A stretch of DNA of 64,000 bases from Bradyrhizobium sp. BRP22 (GTDB taxonomy: Bacteria; Pseudomonadota; Alphaproteobacteria; Rhizobiales; Xanthobacteraceae). The position numbers were made by a program, and so were the translations under genes. The stretch is from NCBI RefSeq assembly GCF_020194175.1, contig NZ_JADYVX010000005.1, positions 248,001 to 312,000 on the forward strand. The letters run 5' to 3'. The notes under the pieces are model-generated. The model was given only the letters and a program-made list of their open reading frames with translations, did no database searches and was not told the origin of the DNA. Each line of letters opens with the position of its first letter. Positions within the stretch are counted from its first letter, which is position 1. Shown in pieces: positions 1 through 8,811 of the stretch.

Positions 1-372
1 GTGGTCGCGCCCTCCACGCTCTTGCCGCGCGGCATCGAGCGGATGGGGGTCGAGGTCGCCCGCGACATGCGCGAGGGGCTCGATGGTGCCGATATCGTGA
101 TGATGCTGCGCCTGCAGCGCGAGCGCATGAACGGCTCCTTCGTCCCGTCGTCGGGCGAGTATTTCCAGTATTTCGGCCTCGACCAGAAGAAGTTGTCCTA
201 TGCCAAGCCCGACGCGCTGGTGATGCATCCGGGGCCGATGAACCGCGGCGTCGAGATCGACTCGGCGGTGGCCGACGGCGCGCAATCGGTGATCCGCGAA
301 CAGGTCGAAATGGGAGTGGCAGTGCGCATGGCGGTGCTGGAAGCACTCGCCCGCAACCTGCCGAACGCGTGA
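1..372 (+). CDS. pyrB: Aspartate carbamoyltransferase catalytic chain, C-terminal part (partial)
   Basis: The reading frame is open at the left edge, so only the last 123 residues are visible. It carries the conserved loop [11 protein letters not shown], which binds substrate in the aspartate/ornithine carbamoyltransferase family and is typical of the ATCases paired with a dihydroorotase-like subunit. ATCase makes carbamoyl-aspartate, the first committed step of pyrimidine synthesis. The next gene, a dihydroorotase-like protein, starts 4 bases after the stop, which indicates one transcript and probably a PyrB/PyrC complex. The GTG at base 1 is simply the first in-frame codon, not a real start. 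Confidence 0.93.
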   Translation: MVAPSTLLPRGIERMGVEVARDMREGLDGADIVMMLRLQRERMNGSFVPSSGEYFQYFGLDQKKLSYAKPDALVMHPGPMNRGVEIDSAVADGAQSVIREQVEMGVAVRMAVLEALARNLPNA

Positions 373-376
373 CATC

Positions 377-1678
377 ATGCTGACCGATCGTCGCCCAATC
401 CTGCTTGCCAATGCCCGCGTCGTCGATCCCTCGCGCGATCTCGACGGGCCCGCCGATGTCCTGATCGCCGACGGCATGATCCGCGACAGCAAGCGCGGCA
501 TCGGCGCCGCCGGCGTCCCCGAAGGCACCGACATCGTCAATTGCGCCGGCAAGATCGTCGCTCCCGGCCTGATCGACATGCGCGCCTTTGTCGGCGAGCC
601 CGGGGCGAACCATCGCGAGACCTTCGCCTCGGCCAGTCTTGCGGCGGCGGCCGGCGGCATCACTACGATCATTTGCCAGCCGAACACCTCGCCGGTGATC
701 GACAATTCGGCGACCGTCGATTTCGTGATGCGCCGCGCCCGCGACACCGCGATCGTCAACATCCATCCGATGGCGGCGCTGACCAAGGGCCTGCGCGGCG
801 AGGAGATGACCGAGATCGGGCTCTTGAAGGCCGCCGGCGCGGTCGCCTTCACCGATGGCGACAAGAGCGTCACCAACGCGCAGGTGATGCGCCGCGCGCT
901 GACCTACGCGCGCGACTTCGACGCGCTGATCGTGCATCACACCGAGGATCCCGATCTGGTCGGCGAAGGCGTGATGAACGAGGGCGAGTTCGCGACCAGG
1001 CTGGGGCTTGCCGGCATCCCGAACGCCGCCGAGTCGATCATGCTCGAGCGCGACATGCGGCTCGCGGCACTGACCGGCGGACGCTATCACGCCGCCTCCC
1101 TCACCACCGCGGAGTCGCTTGAAATCCTCAAACGCACCCGCGACGCGGGCGCCGATGTCTCCGCCTCGGTCTCGATCAACCACGTCACGCTGAACGAGAA
1201 CGATATCGGTCCCTACCGGACGTTCCTGAAACTATCGCCGCCGCTGCGCACCGAGGATGACCGCCAGGCCCTGGTCGCGGCGCTGGCTTCCGGTCTCATC
1301 GACGTCATCATGTCCGATCACAATCCGCAGGACGTCGAGGTCAAGCGCCTGCCGTTCGCCGAGGCCGCGTTCGGCGCGGTCGGGCTGCAGACCATGCTAC
1401 CGGCGGGACTGCGGCTGATCCATAATGGCGAGATGGACTTCAAGACTCTGATCCGGGCGATGTCGACCCGTCCTGCCGAATTGCTGGGGCTGCCCGGCGG
1501 TTCGCTGCGCGCGGGCTCGCCGGCCGACGTGATCGTGATCGATCCTGATACGCCCTGGGTGCTCGATCCCGCCGACCTCAAATCGCTGTGCAAGAACACG
1601 CCCTTCGACGAGGCCCGCTTCTCCGGCCGCGTCGTGCGCACCATTGTCAGCGGGAGGACGGTGTATGAGCATGTCTAA
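377..1678 (+). CDS. pyrC: Dihydroorotase-like protein, probably non-catalytic (PyrC' type)
   Basis: A 433-residue amidohydrolase-fold protein of the class I dihydroorotase family, directly downstream of pyrB. Active members have a metal-binding HxH after the first strand (LIDMHVHLREPG-like); here the segment reads [12 protein letters not shown], so both histidines are gone. The usual FTDDG is TDGDKS, and the region that normally gives IAHVS reads YHAASLTT. The late SDHNPQ segment keeps its aspartate. In Pseudomonas, similar degenerate PyrC' proteins are structural partners needed for ATCase assembly. I infer the same role here, with a working dihydroorotase encoded elsewhere. The family call is secure; the inactivity is inferred from missing ligands. 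Confidence 0.85.
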   Translation: MLTDRRPILLANARVVDPSRDLDGPADVLIADGMIRDSKRGIGAAGVPEGTDIVNCAGKIVAPGLIDMRAFVGEPGANHRETFASASLAAAAGGITTIICQPNTSPVIDNSATVDFVMRRARDTAIVNIHPMAALTKGLRGEEMTEIGLLKAAGAVAFTDGDKSVTNAQVMRRALTYARDFDALIVHHTEDPDLVGEGVMNEGEFATRLGLAGIPNAAESIMLERDMRLAALTGGRYHAASLTTAESLEILKRTRDAGADVSASVSINHVTLNENDIGPYRTFLKLSPPLRTEDDRQALVAALASGLIDVIMSDHNPQDVEVKRLPFAEAAFGAVGLQTMLPAGLRLIHNGEMDFKTLIRAMSTRPAELLGLPGGSLRAGSPADVIVIDPDTPWVLDPADLKSLCKNTPFDEARFSGRVVRTIVSGRTVYEHV

Positions 1679-1727
1679 CGCGTTTTCAAGCGAAGTGGAT
1701 ACCGGTTCGCGTCAAGAAAACGCGTCA
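1677..1727. repeat. Bradyrhizobium-type palindromic repeat, copy A
   Basis: Short element between pyrC-like and plsY, overlapping the pyrC stop codon. Perfect 10-base arms ACGCGTTTTC (1678-1687) and GAAAACGCGT (1716-1725) flank a 28-base centre. Its reverse complement matches the element at 7856-7906 at about 40 of 51 positions by hand alignment, so it is a dispersed repeat rather than a gene-specific site. Confidence 0.75.
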
Positions 1728-1773
1728 ACGAAAAGAGACATGCCAGAAACAAACCGCGCCGGGAGCGCCGGCC

Positions 1774-2370
1774 ATGTCCTCTGATGCCTTCCTGATCGTC
1801 GCTCTTCTGATCGGCTATCTGTTCGGCTCGGTTCCGTTCGGGCTGGTCCTGACCAAGATCGCCGGCACGCAGGATTTGCGCTCGATCGGCTCCGGCAATA
1901 TCGGCGCCACCAATGTGCTGCGCACCGGGCGCAAGGGGCTTGCCGCCGCGACGCTGATCTTCGACATGCTGAAGGGCACGGCTGCCGTCGTGCTGTCGGG
2001 CTATCTCGGCGGCCCGAATGCGGCGATGGTGGCCGGGTTCGGCGCCGTCCTCGGCCACCTCTATCCGGTCTGGCTCAAGTTCAAAGGCGGCAAAGGCGTC
2101 GCCACCTATATCGGCGTGCTGATCGGCCTGTTCTGGCCGGCCGCGGCCGTCTTTGGCGCGATCTGGCTCGCCACCGCCTTCACCACACGCTATTCGTCGC
2201 TGTCGGCGCTGGTCGCAGCCTTCGTCACCCCGATCTTCCTGTGGTGGTTCGGCCACGCCGCACTTGCCGCGCTCGCCGCGGTGCTGACGCTCATGATGTT
2301 TTATACCCACCGCGAAAACATCAAGCGGTTGCAGGCAGGCACCGAGGGACGAATCGGCCAAAAAGCCTAG
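1774..2370 (+). CDS. plsY: Glycerol-3-phosphate acyltransferase PlsY
   Basis: A 198-residue integral membrane protein with about five hydrophobic segments. It carries the PlsY motifs: GSVPFG near residue 18, SGNIGATN from residue 39 and FKGGKGVAT near residue 105. PlsY moves an acyl group from acyl-phosphate to the sn-1 position of glycerol-3-phosphate at the inner membrane, starting phospholipid synthesis. Length is normal for the family. The ATG follows a GGGAG stretch about 10 bases upstream. It lies in the pyrB-pyrC chain that in related genomes continues to dprA; here two extra genes intervene. Confidence 0.95.
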   Translation: MSSDAFLIVALLIGYLFGSVPFGLVLTKIAGTQDLRSIGSGNIGATNVLRTGRKGLAAATLIFDMLKGTAAVVLSGYLGGPNAAMVAGFGAVLGHLYPVWLKFKGGKGVATYIGVLIGLFWPAAAVFGAIWLATAFTTRYSSLSALVAAFVTPIFLWWFGHAALAALAAVLTLMMFYTHRENIKRLQAGTEGRIGQKA

Positions 2371-2522
2371 AATTCGCCATCAATCTGTTGAGGACCGGTC
2401 ACATCCGTTCGAAATTCTCGTGCGGTACTGGCAAACAACGATGTTGGCTGGCATCCTGCGAGTCAAACGGCGTCATACGGTTGCGTCAGAAAGACGAGAT
2501 CGAACAGGATGGAATCGACGGA

Positions 2523-3734
2523 ATGAGCGCGTCGTGTCCGGTGAGCACGTCAAGCGCGAGCGCCCTGCTCGCTGCCTCCGATATCTGGTCATTCTCCGAC
2601 GACACGCCGAGTGCCGTCAGTTCGGCAGCGAAATCCAACGCTGAAACCGAGCGGCCTGCTGCCCGGCCACCCCCGGAGCCAATCCTTAATATGCAATCGG
2701 CGCGGGCCGACGTGCCAGCGCGCTTGCCGGTCAACAAGCCGAAAAAGGCGGATGCAGGTGAACCTCTCGTCTGGCCCCCGCGAAAATTATCGCTGGCACT
2801 GCAGGGCGGCGGCACTTTTGCCGCCTTCACCTGGGGCGCACTCGAGCGGCTCCTGGAAGAACCGAATTGCGCGTTCGACACCATCAGCGGCGCCAGCGCC
2901 GGCGCGGTCAACGCCGCACTGCTCGCTTGCGGCCTGGTCGAAGGTGGTCGCGAAGGTGCGCGCGCCGCGCTCAACCGGTTCTGGATGCGGATCATGCACG
3001 AGGCTTCGTTCCGCTCGCTGATGCTGGTCGGAGGATTCTCGCCGGCTGGACGCTCGGTCGCGTTCGGGCCGACGCTGCGGTCCGGCCAGTTCGATCCGTT
3101 CGATCTCGATCCGCTGCGGCAGGCGCTTGCAAGAGACATCGATTTCACCGCGCTGCAGAGCCCGGCCTGCCCAAGACTTCTGGTGGCGGCGACGCGCGTT
3201 CGCGACGGCCGGCAGCAGGTCTTTGGCAATGCCGAGATCACCGCCGACGTGCTGCTCGCCTCGACCTGTCCGCCGCTGATCCATTGCGCGGTCGAAATCG
3301 ACGGCGAATCTTATTGGGACGGCGGCTTTGGCGCCAATCCGCCGCTGGTCCGATTGGTGCAGGAATCCGAGACGACGAACGTGCTCGTCGTCCAAGTCAC
3401 GCCGGCGCGCGACAGCTATGTCCCGATCACGCCTGCCGCGATCGATCGCCGCCTCGACCAGATCACGGCCAATTCGGTGCTCAACGCCGAGATCGCAGCC
3501 CTGGAATGGGCGCGGCCTGCCGCAGCTCCCGCGCTGCGGCTGTTCCGGATTGCGGCGGAAGACGAGATCGACGGGCTCGCCCAGCGCAGCGCCACCGATC
3601 TCGGACCCGGCTTCATCCGCCTCTTGCATCGGAGCGGGCGCAAGGCCGCCGAACGTTTCCTGGCGCAGGACGCCGGCTCGACGCAGATCGAAACGCCGCG
3701 CAAATCGCGGGTCGCGGAGCCCGCGCTGCTATAG
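2523..3734 (+). CDS. Patatin-like phospholipase
   Basis: The open frame begins earlier (2241) but that part overlaps plsY. The ATG at 2523 follows an AGGATGGA stretch by about 11 bases and gives 403 residues; an ATG at 2691 is a later alternative. The first 80 or so residues are low-complexity. The patatin domain follows: oxyanion loop ALQGGGTF, nucleophile elbow GASAG with Ser125, and catalytic DGG with Asp266. Patatins are Ser-Asp acyl hydrolases acting on phospholipids or other lipids; the substrate cannot be told. No clear signal peptide is seen. The last 6 bases overlap the end of the convergent amidase gene. Confidence 0.88.
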   Translation: MSASCPVSTSSASALLAASDIWSFSDDTPSAVSSAAKSNAETERPAARPPPEPILNMQSARADVPARLPVNKPKKADAGEPLVWPPRKLSLALQGGGTFAAFTWGALERLLEEPNCAFDTISGASAGAVNAALLACGLVEGGREGARAALNRFWMRIMHEASFRSLMLVGGFSPAGRSVAFGPTLRSGQFDPFDLDPLRQALARDIDFTALQSPACPRLLVAATRVRDGRQQVFGNAEITADVLLASTCPPLIHCAVEIDGESYWDGGFGANPPLVRLVQESETTNVLVVQVTPARDSYVPITPAAIDRRLDQITANSVLNAEIAALEWARPAAAPALRLFRIAAEDEIDGLAQRSATDLGPGFIRLLHRSGRKAAERFLAQDAGSTQIETPRKSRVAEPALL

Positions 3735-4970
3735 CTTCGCCAGCGCCATTTCGACGAAGCGCGCCGCCGCCAGCGCCCTGGCGTCGGCGCCGAACGGCGC
3801 GATTACCTGCACGCCGACAGGCAGATTGCCCTCGGCGACGTACGCAGGCACGTTGACGCAAGGCACGCCCATCAGCGTCCACAGCCGGTTGTAGCGGGCA
3901 TCGCCGGTCGACGAGAGGCCCTTCGGCGCGGCACCCGGCGCCGACAGTGTCAGGAGCACGTCGACATCCCCAAATGCTTCGGCGAGCGCCAGCCGCGCGC
4001 GACCGGCAATGTCGATCGCCTCGTCGTATTGAGCCGCAGTAACATCCTTGCTGTCGTCGAGACGGCCGCGCAGCAATGGCGGCATCGCGTCATAGTTCTC
4101 GCGATATTCCCAGGCGAACGAGCGGTGCGCTTCAAAGTCCTGCACCACCGGTTGAATGCGCCAAGCCTCAGCGATGATCTCGGGCAATGACAATTCGCGA
4201 ACAGCAGCACCGCCGCGCTCGGCCGCCTGCGCCGCGATCCGCAGCGCCTCCGCGCCGGACGCATCGGGCGCGCCGGCAAAATCCTGCGTGACGACGCCGA
4301 TCCGCGGCGCTGCGATCGCCTCCGGCAGTCGCAGCGCCGGCCGTCCCGTCATCGCCGCCAGCGCCACCGCGAGGTCACTCACTTGAGACGCGAACAGGCC
4401 GACGGTGTCGAGCGTCCAGGAAAAGCATTTGACGCCGACCGTCGGCAGCAGCCGGTAGGACGGCTTGATCGCGGCCACGCCGCAAAACGACGCCGGCCGG
4501 ATCACCGAGCCTGCGGTCTGCGTCCCCAGCGCCAGCGGAATCATCCCGGCTGCGACTGCGGCTGCCGATCCCGCCGACGATCCGCCCGGCGTATGGTCAT
4601 GATTGCGCGGATTGAGCGTCGCCGTCGGATCGTTGGCGGCGAACGCCGTCGTCGTGGTCTTGCCGACAGTGGTGGCGCCGGCCTGCTTCAGCATCATCAC
4701 GACCGGCGCATCGGCGCGCGGACGGTGTCCCCGATAGATCGACGCTCCCATCTCGGTCGGCAAATCCACGGTGTCGATGATGTCCTTGATCCCGACCGCA
4801 ATACCACGCAGCGGCCCCGACGCTTGCGCGCGCGGGGATTCCGACCGCGACACGAAGGCGCCGATCGTCTTCTCCGCCGCATCGATCGCGGCCAGCGATT
4901 GGGCGATTGCTGCGTCGGGCGAGATCTCGCCTTGCTCGATGCGGCGAGTGAGTTCGGCGAGCGAGATCAT
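3729..4970 (-). CDS. Amidase-signature family hydrolase
   Basis: A 413-residue amidase-signature protein. The Ser-cisSer-Lys triad is visible: Lys62 in VGIKDIIDT, Ser131 in TPGGSSAGS and Ser155 in TQTAGSVIRP. This family hydrolyses amide bonds in compounds from small amides to glutaminyl-tRNA intermediates. It is shorter than GatA and has no GatB or GatC neighbour, so a stand-alone catabolic amidase is more likely. It converges with the patatin gene (6-base overlap) and points away from dprA. The ATG at 4970 is preceded by GGGAGAAATTCCCC, where GGGAG may serve as the ribosome site. Confidence 0.88.
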   Translation of the reverse strand: MISLAELTRRIEQGEISPDAAIAQSLAAIDAAEKTIGAFVSRSESPRAQASGPLRGIAVGIKDIIDTVDLPTEMGASIYRGHRPRADAPVVMMLKQAGATTVGKTTTTAFAANDPTATLNPRNHDHTPGGSSAGSAAAVAAGMIPLALGTQTAGSVIRPASFCGVAAIKPSYRLLPTVGVKCFSWTLDTVGLFASQVSDLAVALAAMTGRPALRLPEAIAAPRIGVVTQDFAGAPDASGAEALRIAAQAAERGGAAVRELSLPEIIAEAWRIQPVVQDFEAHRSFAWEYRENYDAMPPLLRGRLDDSKDVTAAQYDEAIDIAGRARLALAEAFGDVDVLLTLSAPGAAPKGLSSTGDARYNRLWTLMGVPCVNVPAYVAEGNLPVGVQVIAPFGADARALAAARFVEMALAKL

Positions 4971-5093
4971 GGGGAATTTCTCCCTTCCTTGGCCGGATTG
5001 CTTTTAGGGACCGTCTCCCGGTCGGGCAAGTCATGAGACGGAGACGGCAAATAAGTTGATCGCAATCTTCGGTTGGGCGAAGCTGCGCCGGCC

Positions 5094-6206
5094 ATGCACG
5101 ACCGTACCTCCCCGATCCAACTCACCGATTCCGAACGCCTCGACCGCCTGCGGCTGATCCGCTCGGAGAACGTCGGCCCGCGCACGTTTCGCGCGCTGCT
5201 CAATCATTTCGGCGACGCGCGCACCGCGCTCGAACATCTGCCCGACATGGCGCGGCGTGGCGGCGGCGGTGCCGGACGCATCTGCACGGTCGAGGAGGCA
5301 AAGGCCGAGCTTGCGGCCTGCAGGAAGCATGGCATCAGCCTGGTCGCGCCGGGCGAAGCCTGGTATCCGGCGCGGCTTGCCACGATCGATGACGCGCCGC
5401 CGCTGCTCGTCGTGCGCGGCGCGCTCGAGGTGCTGACGCGGCCAATGATCGCGATCGTCGGCTCGCGCAACGCGTCAGGTGCCGGGTTGAAATTCGCTAG
5501 CAGCCTCGCCCACGATCTCGGTGACGCCGGCTTCGTCGTGATCTCCGGCCTGGCCCGCGGCATCGATCAGGCTGCGCACCGCGCCACCGTCCAGACCGGC
5601 ACGGTCGCAGTGCTCGCCGGCGGCCATGACAGGATCTATCCACCCGAACATGAGGACCTGCTCGCGGCCCTGCTCGAACAGGGCGCCGCGATCTCCGAAA
5701 TGCCGCTCGGCCATGTCCCGCGCGCTCGCGACTTCCCGCGCCGCAATCGCCTGATCTCGGGTGCGGCGCTCGGCGTCGTCATCGTCGAAGCCGCGCACCG
5801 TTCGGGATCGCTGATCACCGCGCGCATGGCGGCCGAACAAGGCCGCGAAGTGTTCGCCGTCCCCGGCTCACCGCTCGATCCGCGCGCCGCCGGCACCAAC
5901 GATCTGATCAAGCAGGGCGCGGCGCTCGTGACGAATGCGAGCGATATCATCAACGCAGTCCAGCCGATCATGGAGCGGCCGCTCGCGCTTGCTGCACGCG
6001 AAAGCGATGACGAGCCGCTCGATTTCGACACCGACCCGAGCGAACGCGAACGCATCGTCACCCTGCTCGGCCCGAGCCCGGTCAGCCTCGACGACCTGAT
6101 CCGGATGTCCGGCTTGTCGCCCACCATCGTTCGCACGGTGCTGCTCGAGCTCGAACTCGCCGGCCGCCTCGAACGTCACGGCGGCGGACTGGTGTCGCTG
6201 GTCTAG
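5094..6206 (+). CDS. dprA: DNA-processing protein DprA
   Basis: A 370-residue protein from the ATG at 5094; the frame also allows a TTG at 5073. It has the DprA/Smf Rossmann-like core: [24 protein letters not shown] and [16 protein letters not shown], followed by a C-terminal winged-helix segment ([20 protein letters not shown]). DprA binds incoming single-stranded DNA and loads RecA during transformation, and is widely kept in bacteria not known to be naturally competent. In Bradyrhizobium relatives it normally sits next to topA; here about 4.5 kb of accessory DNA separates them. Confidence 0.95.
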   Translation: MHDRTSPIQLTDSERLDRLRLIRSENVGPRTFRALLNHFGDARTALEHLPDMARRGGGGAGRICTVEEAKAELAACRKHGISLVAPGEAWYPARLATIDDAPPLLVVRGALEVLTRPMIAIVGSRNASGAGLKFASSLAHDLGDAGFVVISGLARGIDQAAHRATVQTGTVAVLAGGHDRIYPPEHEDLLAALLEQGAAISEMPLGHVPRARDFPRRNRLISGAALGVVIVEAAHRSGSLITARMAAEQGREVFAVPGSPLDPRAAGTNDLIKQGAALVTNASDIINAVQPIMERPLALAARESDDEPLDFDTDPSERERIVTLLGPSPVSLDDLIRMSGLSPTIVRTVLLELELAGRLERHGGGLVSLV

Positions 6207-6240
6207 GCGATCTCCCGTAGTCGCTCACGTGAGCTCTCGC

Positions 6241-6323
6241 AGCCCGGGTGGAGCGCAGCGCAACCCGTGCTTGTGTGTCAATTCTGAGAGCGGTCCCGGG
6301 TTACGCTCCGCTCCACCCGGGCT
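6241..6323. repeat. Palindromic repeat with perfect 15-base arms
   Basis: Arms AGCCCGGGTGGAGCG (6241-6255) and CGCTCCACCCGGGCT (6309-6323) are exact reverse complements around a 53-base centre, in the gap between convergent dprA and the HxlR gene. No T-run follows, so it is better read as a dispersed palindromic element than as a plain terminator. The motif style (GTGGAGCGCAGCG) resembles the element at 10164-10243. Confidence 0.75.
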
Positions 6324-6335
6324 ACGAATCCATCC

Positions 6336-6737
6336 TCAACCGCGCTCGTTGCGCGCATCGAACTCGCCTCGGGCGCGCTCGATCTCGGGCAGGTGCTCGA
6401 ACGCCCATTGGCCGAGCGCCTGCACCGGTCGCGAAAGTCCGCGGCCAAGATCGGTCAGCTCGTAGTCGACCCGCGGCGGAATGGTCGGAAATACCGTGCG
6501 TGTGACCAGCCCGTCGCGCTCCAGCCCGCGCAGCGTCAGCGTCAGCATCCGCTGCGAGATGCCGCCGATCATGCGCTTGAGCTCGTTGAAGCGCCGCGGC
6601 CCGTCGCCAAGCAGCATGATCACCAGCACGCTCCATTTGTCGCCGACCCGCGCCAGCACCGAGGCCACGCCGCGGCAGTCGCTGCCGGTATGCGGGACTG
6701 GTTCGAGGACAGGCACATGAATGTGGTCGGGTTTCAC
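6336..6737 (-). CDS. HxlR-family transcriptional regulator
   Basis: A winged-helix regulator of the HxlR type. The core reads GDKWSVLVIMLLGDGPRRF, then RMIGGISQRMLTLTLRGLERDGLV, with a beta wing ending in YELTDLGRGL. I chose the GTG at 6737, which has CGGAG 9 bases upstream and gives 133 residues; an ATG at 6791 would add 18 residues and crowd the divergent promoter. It is divergent from the azoreductase gene 100 bases away, the arrangement of HxlR proteins that sense electrophiles or quinones and control an adjacent azoreductase or quinone reductase. Autoregulation is inferred. Confidence 0.88.
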   Translation of the reverse strand: MKPDHIHVPVLEPVPHTGSDCRGVASVLARVGDKWSVLVIMLLGDGPRRFNELKRMIGGISQRMLTLTLRGLERDGLVTRTVFPTIPPRVDYELTDLGRGLSRPVQALGQWAFEHLPEIERARGEFDARNERG

Positions 6738-6837
6738 TGATGTGCTCCGGTGAGAAAAATGTGCGTTCTTGCGGGCTTTTGCCACAGTCACTCATATAGC
6801 GCCAGTTACAAACCTATACCAAAGGGTGACACCAACC

Positions 6838-7446
6838 ATGAAACTCCTGCATCTCGATTCCAGCGTGCTCGGCCCCCACTCCGTCAGCCGGCAGGTCTCC
6901 GCCGCCATCGTCGACCGGTTGCGCAAGACACATCCCGGCCTCGAGGTCAGCTATCGCGACCTCACGACGGCGCCCCTCGCCCATCTCTCTGGCTCCCATC
7001 TTGCCGCCAGCCAGGGTGCGACGCCGGAAGCCTCGGTGCAGGCTGATATCGCCGCCGGCCAGCAGATGCTCGATGAGTTCCTGGCCGCCGACATCGTCGT
7101 GCTCGGCGCGCCCATGTACAATTTCACCATCCCGAGCCAGCTCAAGGCCTGGATCGATCGCATCCTGGTTGCCGGCAAGACGTTCAAATACAGTGCCTCC
7201 GGTGTCGAGGGCATCGCCGGCAACAAGCGCGTCATCGTCGCGATCTCGCGCGGCGGCTTCTACGGTCCGGGCACGCCGGCCGCCGTCGGCGAGCATCTGG
7301 AGACCTATTTGCGCTGGGTGTTCGGCTTCATCGGAATTGCCAATCCCGAATTCATCTCCGCCGACGGAATCCAGGTCGGGCCGGAGCATCGGGAAAAGGC
7401 CGTTGCAGGCGCGCTGCAGGCCGCCGGCAATCTCAGCGCGGCGTAA
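6838..7446 (+). CDS. azoR: FMN-dependent NADH-azoreductase
   Basis: A 202-residue flavodoxin-fold protein from the ATG at 6838; the frame is open further upstream but the upstream residues do not fit the family. Motifs are an N-terminal phosphate loop after KLLHLDSS, and [17 protein letters not shown], the FMN/substrate loop of AzoR-type enzymes. AzoR reduces azo compounds and quinones by two-electron transfer from NAD(P)H and protects against quinone stress. It is divergent from an HxlR regulator. A GC-rich hairpin lies just beyond its stop (7460-7491). Confidence 0.93.
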   Translation: MKLLHLDSSVLGPHSVSRQVSAAIVDRLRKTHPGLEVSYRDLTTAPLAHLSGSHLAASQGATPEASVQADIAAGQQMLDEFLAADIVVLGAPMYNFTIPSQLKAWIDRILVAGKTFKYSASGVEGIAGNKRVIVAISRGGFYGPGTPAAVGEHLETYLRWVFGFIGIANPEFISADGIQVGPEHREKAVAGALQAAGNLSAA

Positions 7447-7459
7447 CCACAATCGAGCT

Positions 7460-7491
7460 GCGTCATGGCCGGCCTCCACCGGCCGTGACGC
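7460..7491. other. GC-rich inverted repeat after azoR
   Basis: GCGTCATGGCCGG (7460-7472) and CCGGCCGTGACGC (7479-7491) form a 13-base stem with one G-T type pair and a 6-base loop, between the convergent azoR gene and a small membrane-protein gene. There is no strong T-run, so it could be a factor-assisted terminator for either gene. Confidence 0.5.
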
Positions 7492-7496
7492 TGCAG

Positions 7497-7655
7497 TTAA
7501 TGCCAGGAGCCCTGCTCGCCGAACATCACCGCGACCAGCGAAATCAACAGGCCGATCCCGCAGAACAGGGCGATTGAGACAAGCTGCCCGTCGTTAGCTT
7601 TCTGCGGAGCGCGGGAAAGTGGGACAGAGGGCCGGGCGCGGATGACTGTCGGCAT
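7497..7655 (-). CDS. Small single-pass membrane protein, 52 residues
   Basis: A complete 52-codon frame read directly from the sequence. The N-terminal half is basic and polar (MPTVIRARPSV...), followed by one hydrophobic helix (residues about 27-45, LVSIALFCGIGLLISL then VAVMF) and a short tail EQGSWH. The ATG has GGAGAG 8 bases upstream, a good ribosome site. The layout suggests a type II or tail-anchored inner-membrane micropeptide. I recall similar short proteins in Bradyrhizobium but know no function. It converges with azoR. Confidence 0.72.
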   Translation of the reverse strand: MPTVIRARPSVPLSRAPQKANDGQLVSIALFCGIGLLISLVAVMFGEQGSWH

Positions 7656-7855
7656 TGCTGCTCTCCAGTTCCAACAAGCAAAGAAAGGTCCCTGCCTATA
7701 AGACTGTATTGGCAGCTACGACGAAGGTTCAACACCTCATGTCCCGGTGAGACAGGACGCCACACATGACCGGGCCAGCGCAGGCGGCACGTACTGCCGC
7801 CGCGCCCGAGCTTCAGTCCTGATTGAGTCAGAACCGAAGCCTGAGACTGTTCTTT

Positions 7856-7908
7856 TGACGCGTTTTCCTCACGCGACCCGCTGTCCACGTCGATCGAGAA
7901 CGCTCTGA
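7856..7908. repeat. Bradyrhizobium-type palindromic repeat, copy B
   Basis: Begins TGACGCGTTTTC and ends GAGAACGCTCTGA. It aligns with the reverse complement of the element at 1677-1727 over its whole length with scattered substitutions. It lies just beyond the stop of the SDR gene. The rest of the 7656-7920 gap shows no gene I can support. Confidence 0.7.
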
Positions 7909-7920
7909 CCGGATCAGGGC

Positions 7921-8709
7921 TTATTGCCGCGGGCCCTGTCCCCGATAGATCGGAGCGCCCGCGGGCAAGGCCGTGGCGCCACCGTCGACGAACAGCTCCT
8001 GCCCGTGGATATGCGCGGAATCGTCGGAGGCCAGGAACAGCACCGTCTTCGAGATGTGGTCGGGTTCGCCGAGCCCGCGCAACGGCGTGGATAAAGCGAT
8101 GCGCGCCTCGAATGCCTTCTCTGCTTCCGGCGTCGCGGTCGCGGCGCCCCAGATCGGCGTACGGGTAGCACCAGGCGCGACCACGTTCACCCGAATGCCT
8201 CGCGGCGCCAGTTCGGAAGCCATCACGCGCGCCATCGCGCGCACGCCGCCCTTGCTTGCGGCATAAGCCGAATAGCCTGGATTTCCCAGCACCGAGATCA
8301 CCGAGCCGTTGAGGATGACCGAAGCGCCGTCATTGAGATGCGGCACAGCCGCCTGCACCGTAAAGAACACGGCGGTCAAATTCGTGCGGATCACCTGCTC
8401 GAAGGCCGCGAGCGTGGTGCCGCCGAGCGGCGTCTGGCCGGGAATCCCGGCATTGGCGAAGAGGATGTCGAGCTTGCCGAACTTCTTTGCGGCCTGCGCG
8501 ACTGCAGCTTCCGTCGCCGCGACATCGGTGGCGTCGGCGACGATCGCGAGCGCATTCGGCCCCAGTTCCTGCGCGGCCGCTTCCAGCGTCGCCTGGTTTC
8601 GCCCGGTGATGGCAACCTTGGCGCCCTCCTGAATGAACAGACGCGCGGTCGCAAGACCGATGCCGCTGTTACCCCCTGTGATCAATGCCGTCTTGTTCGC
8701 CAGTCTCAC
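7921..8709 (-). CDS. SDR-family oxidoreductase
   Basis: A classical short-chain dehydrogenase of 262 residues. The cofactor loop TGGNSGIG is near residue 12, the structural motif NAG near 87, and the catalytic pair YxxxK lies in YSAYAASKGG. The C-terminal FVDGGATA is typical. The frame extends far upstream, but the GTG at 8709 has GGAGG 5 bases before it and gives the normal length. Substrate unknown; the family reduces or oxidises carbonyl/alcohol groups with NAD(P)(H). It is divergent from an HxlR regulator, which probably controls it. Confidence 0.9.
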   Translation of the reverse strand: MRLANKTALITGGNSGIGLATARLFIQEGAKVAITGRNQATLEAAAQELGPNALAIVADATDVAATEAAVAQAAKKFGKLDILFANAGIPGQTPLGGTTLAAFEQVIRTNLTAVFFTVQAAVPHLNDGASVILNGSVISVLGNPGYSAYAASKGGVRAMARVMASELAPRGIRVNVVAPGATRTPIWGAATATPEAEKAFEARIALSTPLRGLGEPDHISKTVLFLASDDSAHIHGQELFVDGGATALPAGAPIYRGQGPRQ

Positions 8710-8724
8710 GATCGCCTCCAGTGG

Positions 8725-8776
8725 TTGCATGATTAAACTCGATTGCATAGTTAGATAACCTGGTTTTATAATGCAA
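8725..8776. promoter_or_regulatory. Candidate HxlR operator in SDR/HxlR divergent region
   Basis: Three copies of one 6-mer lie in the AT-rich gap: TTGCAT at 8725-8730 and 8743-8748 and the inverted ATGCAA at 8771-8776. The first two are 18 bases apart; the second and third form an inverted pair. This suits binding by a dimeric winged-helix repressor that controls both genes. Inference from symmetry and position only. Confidence 0.45.
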
Positions 8777-8811
8777 CTACACAAGCCTGTGATGTGCCGA
8801 CGGAGATCTCG

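Noticed and set aside
2241..2522. Upstream extension of the patatin gene into plsY
   Set aside because: It is plsY read in another frame, and a better start with a ribosome site exists at 2523.
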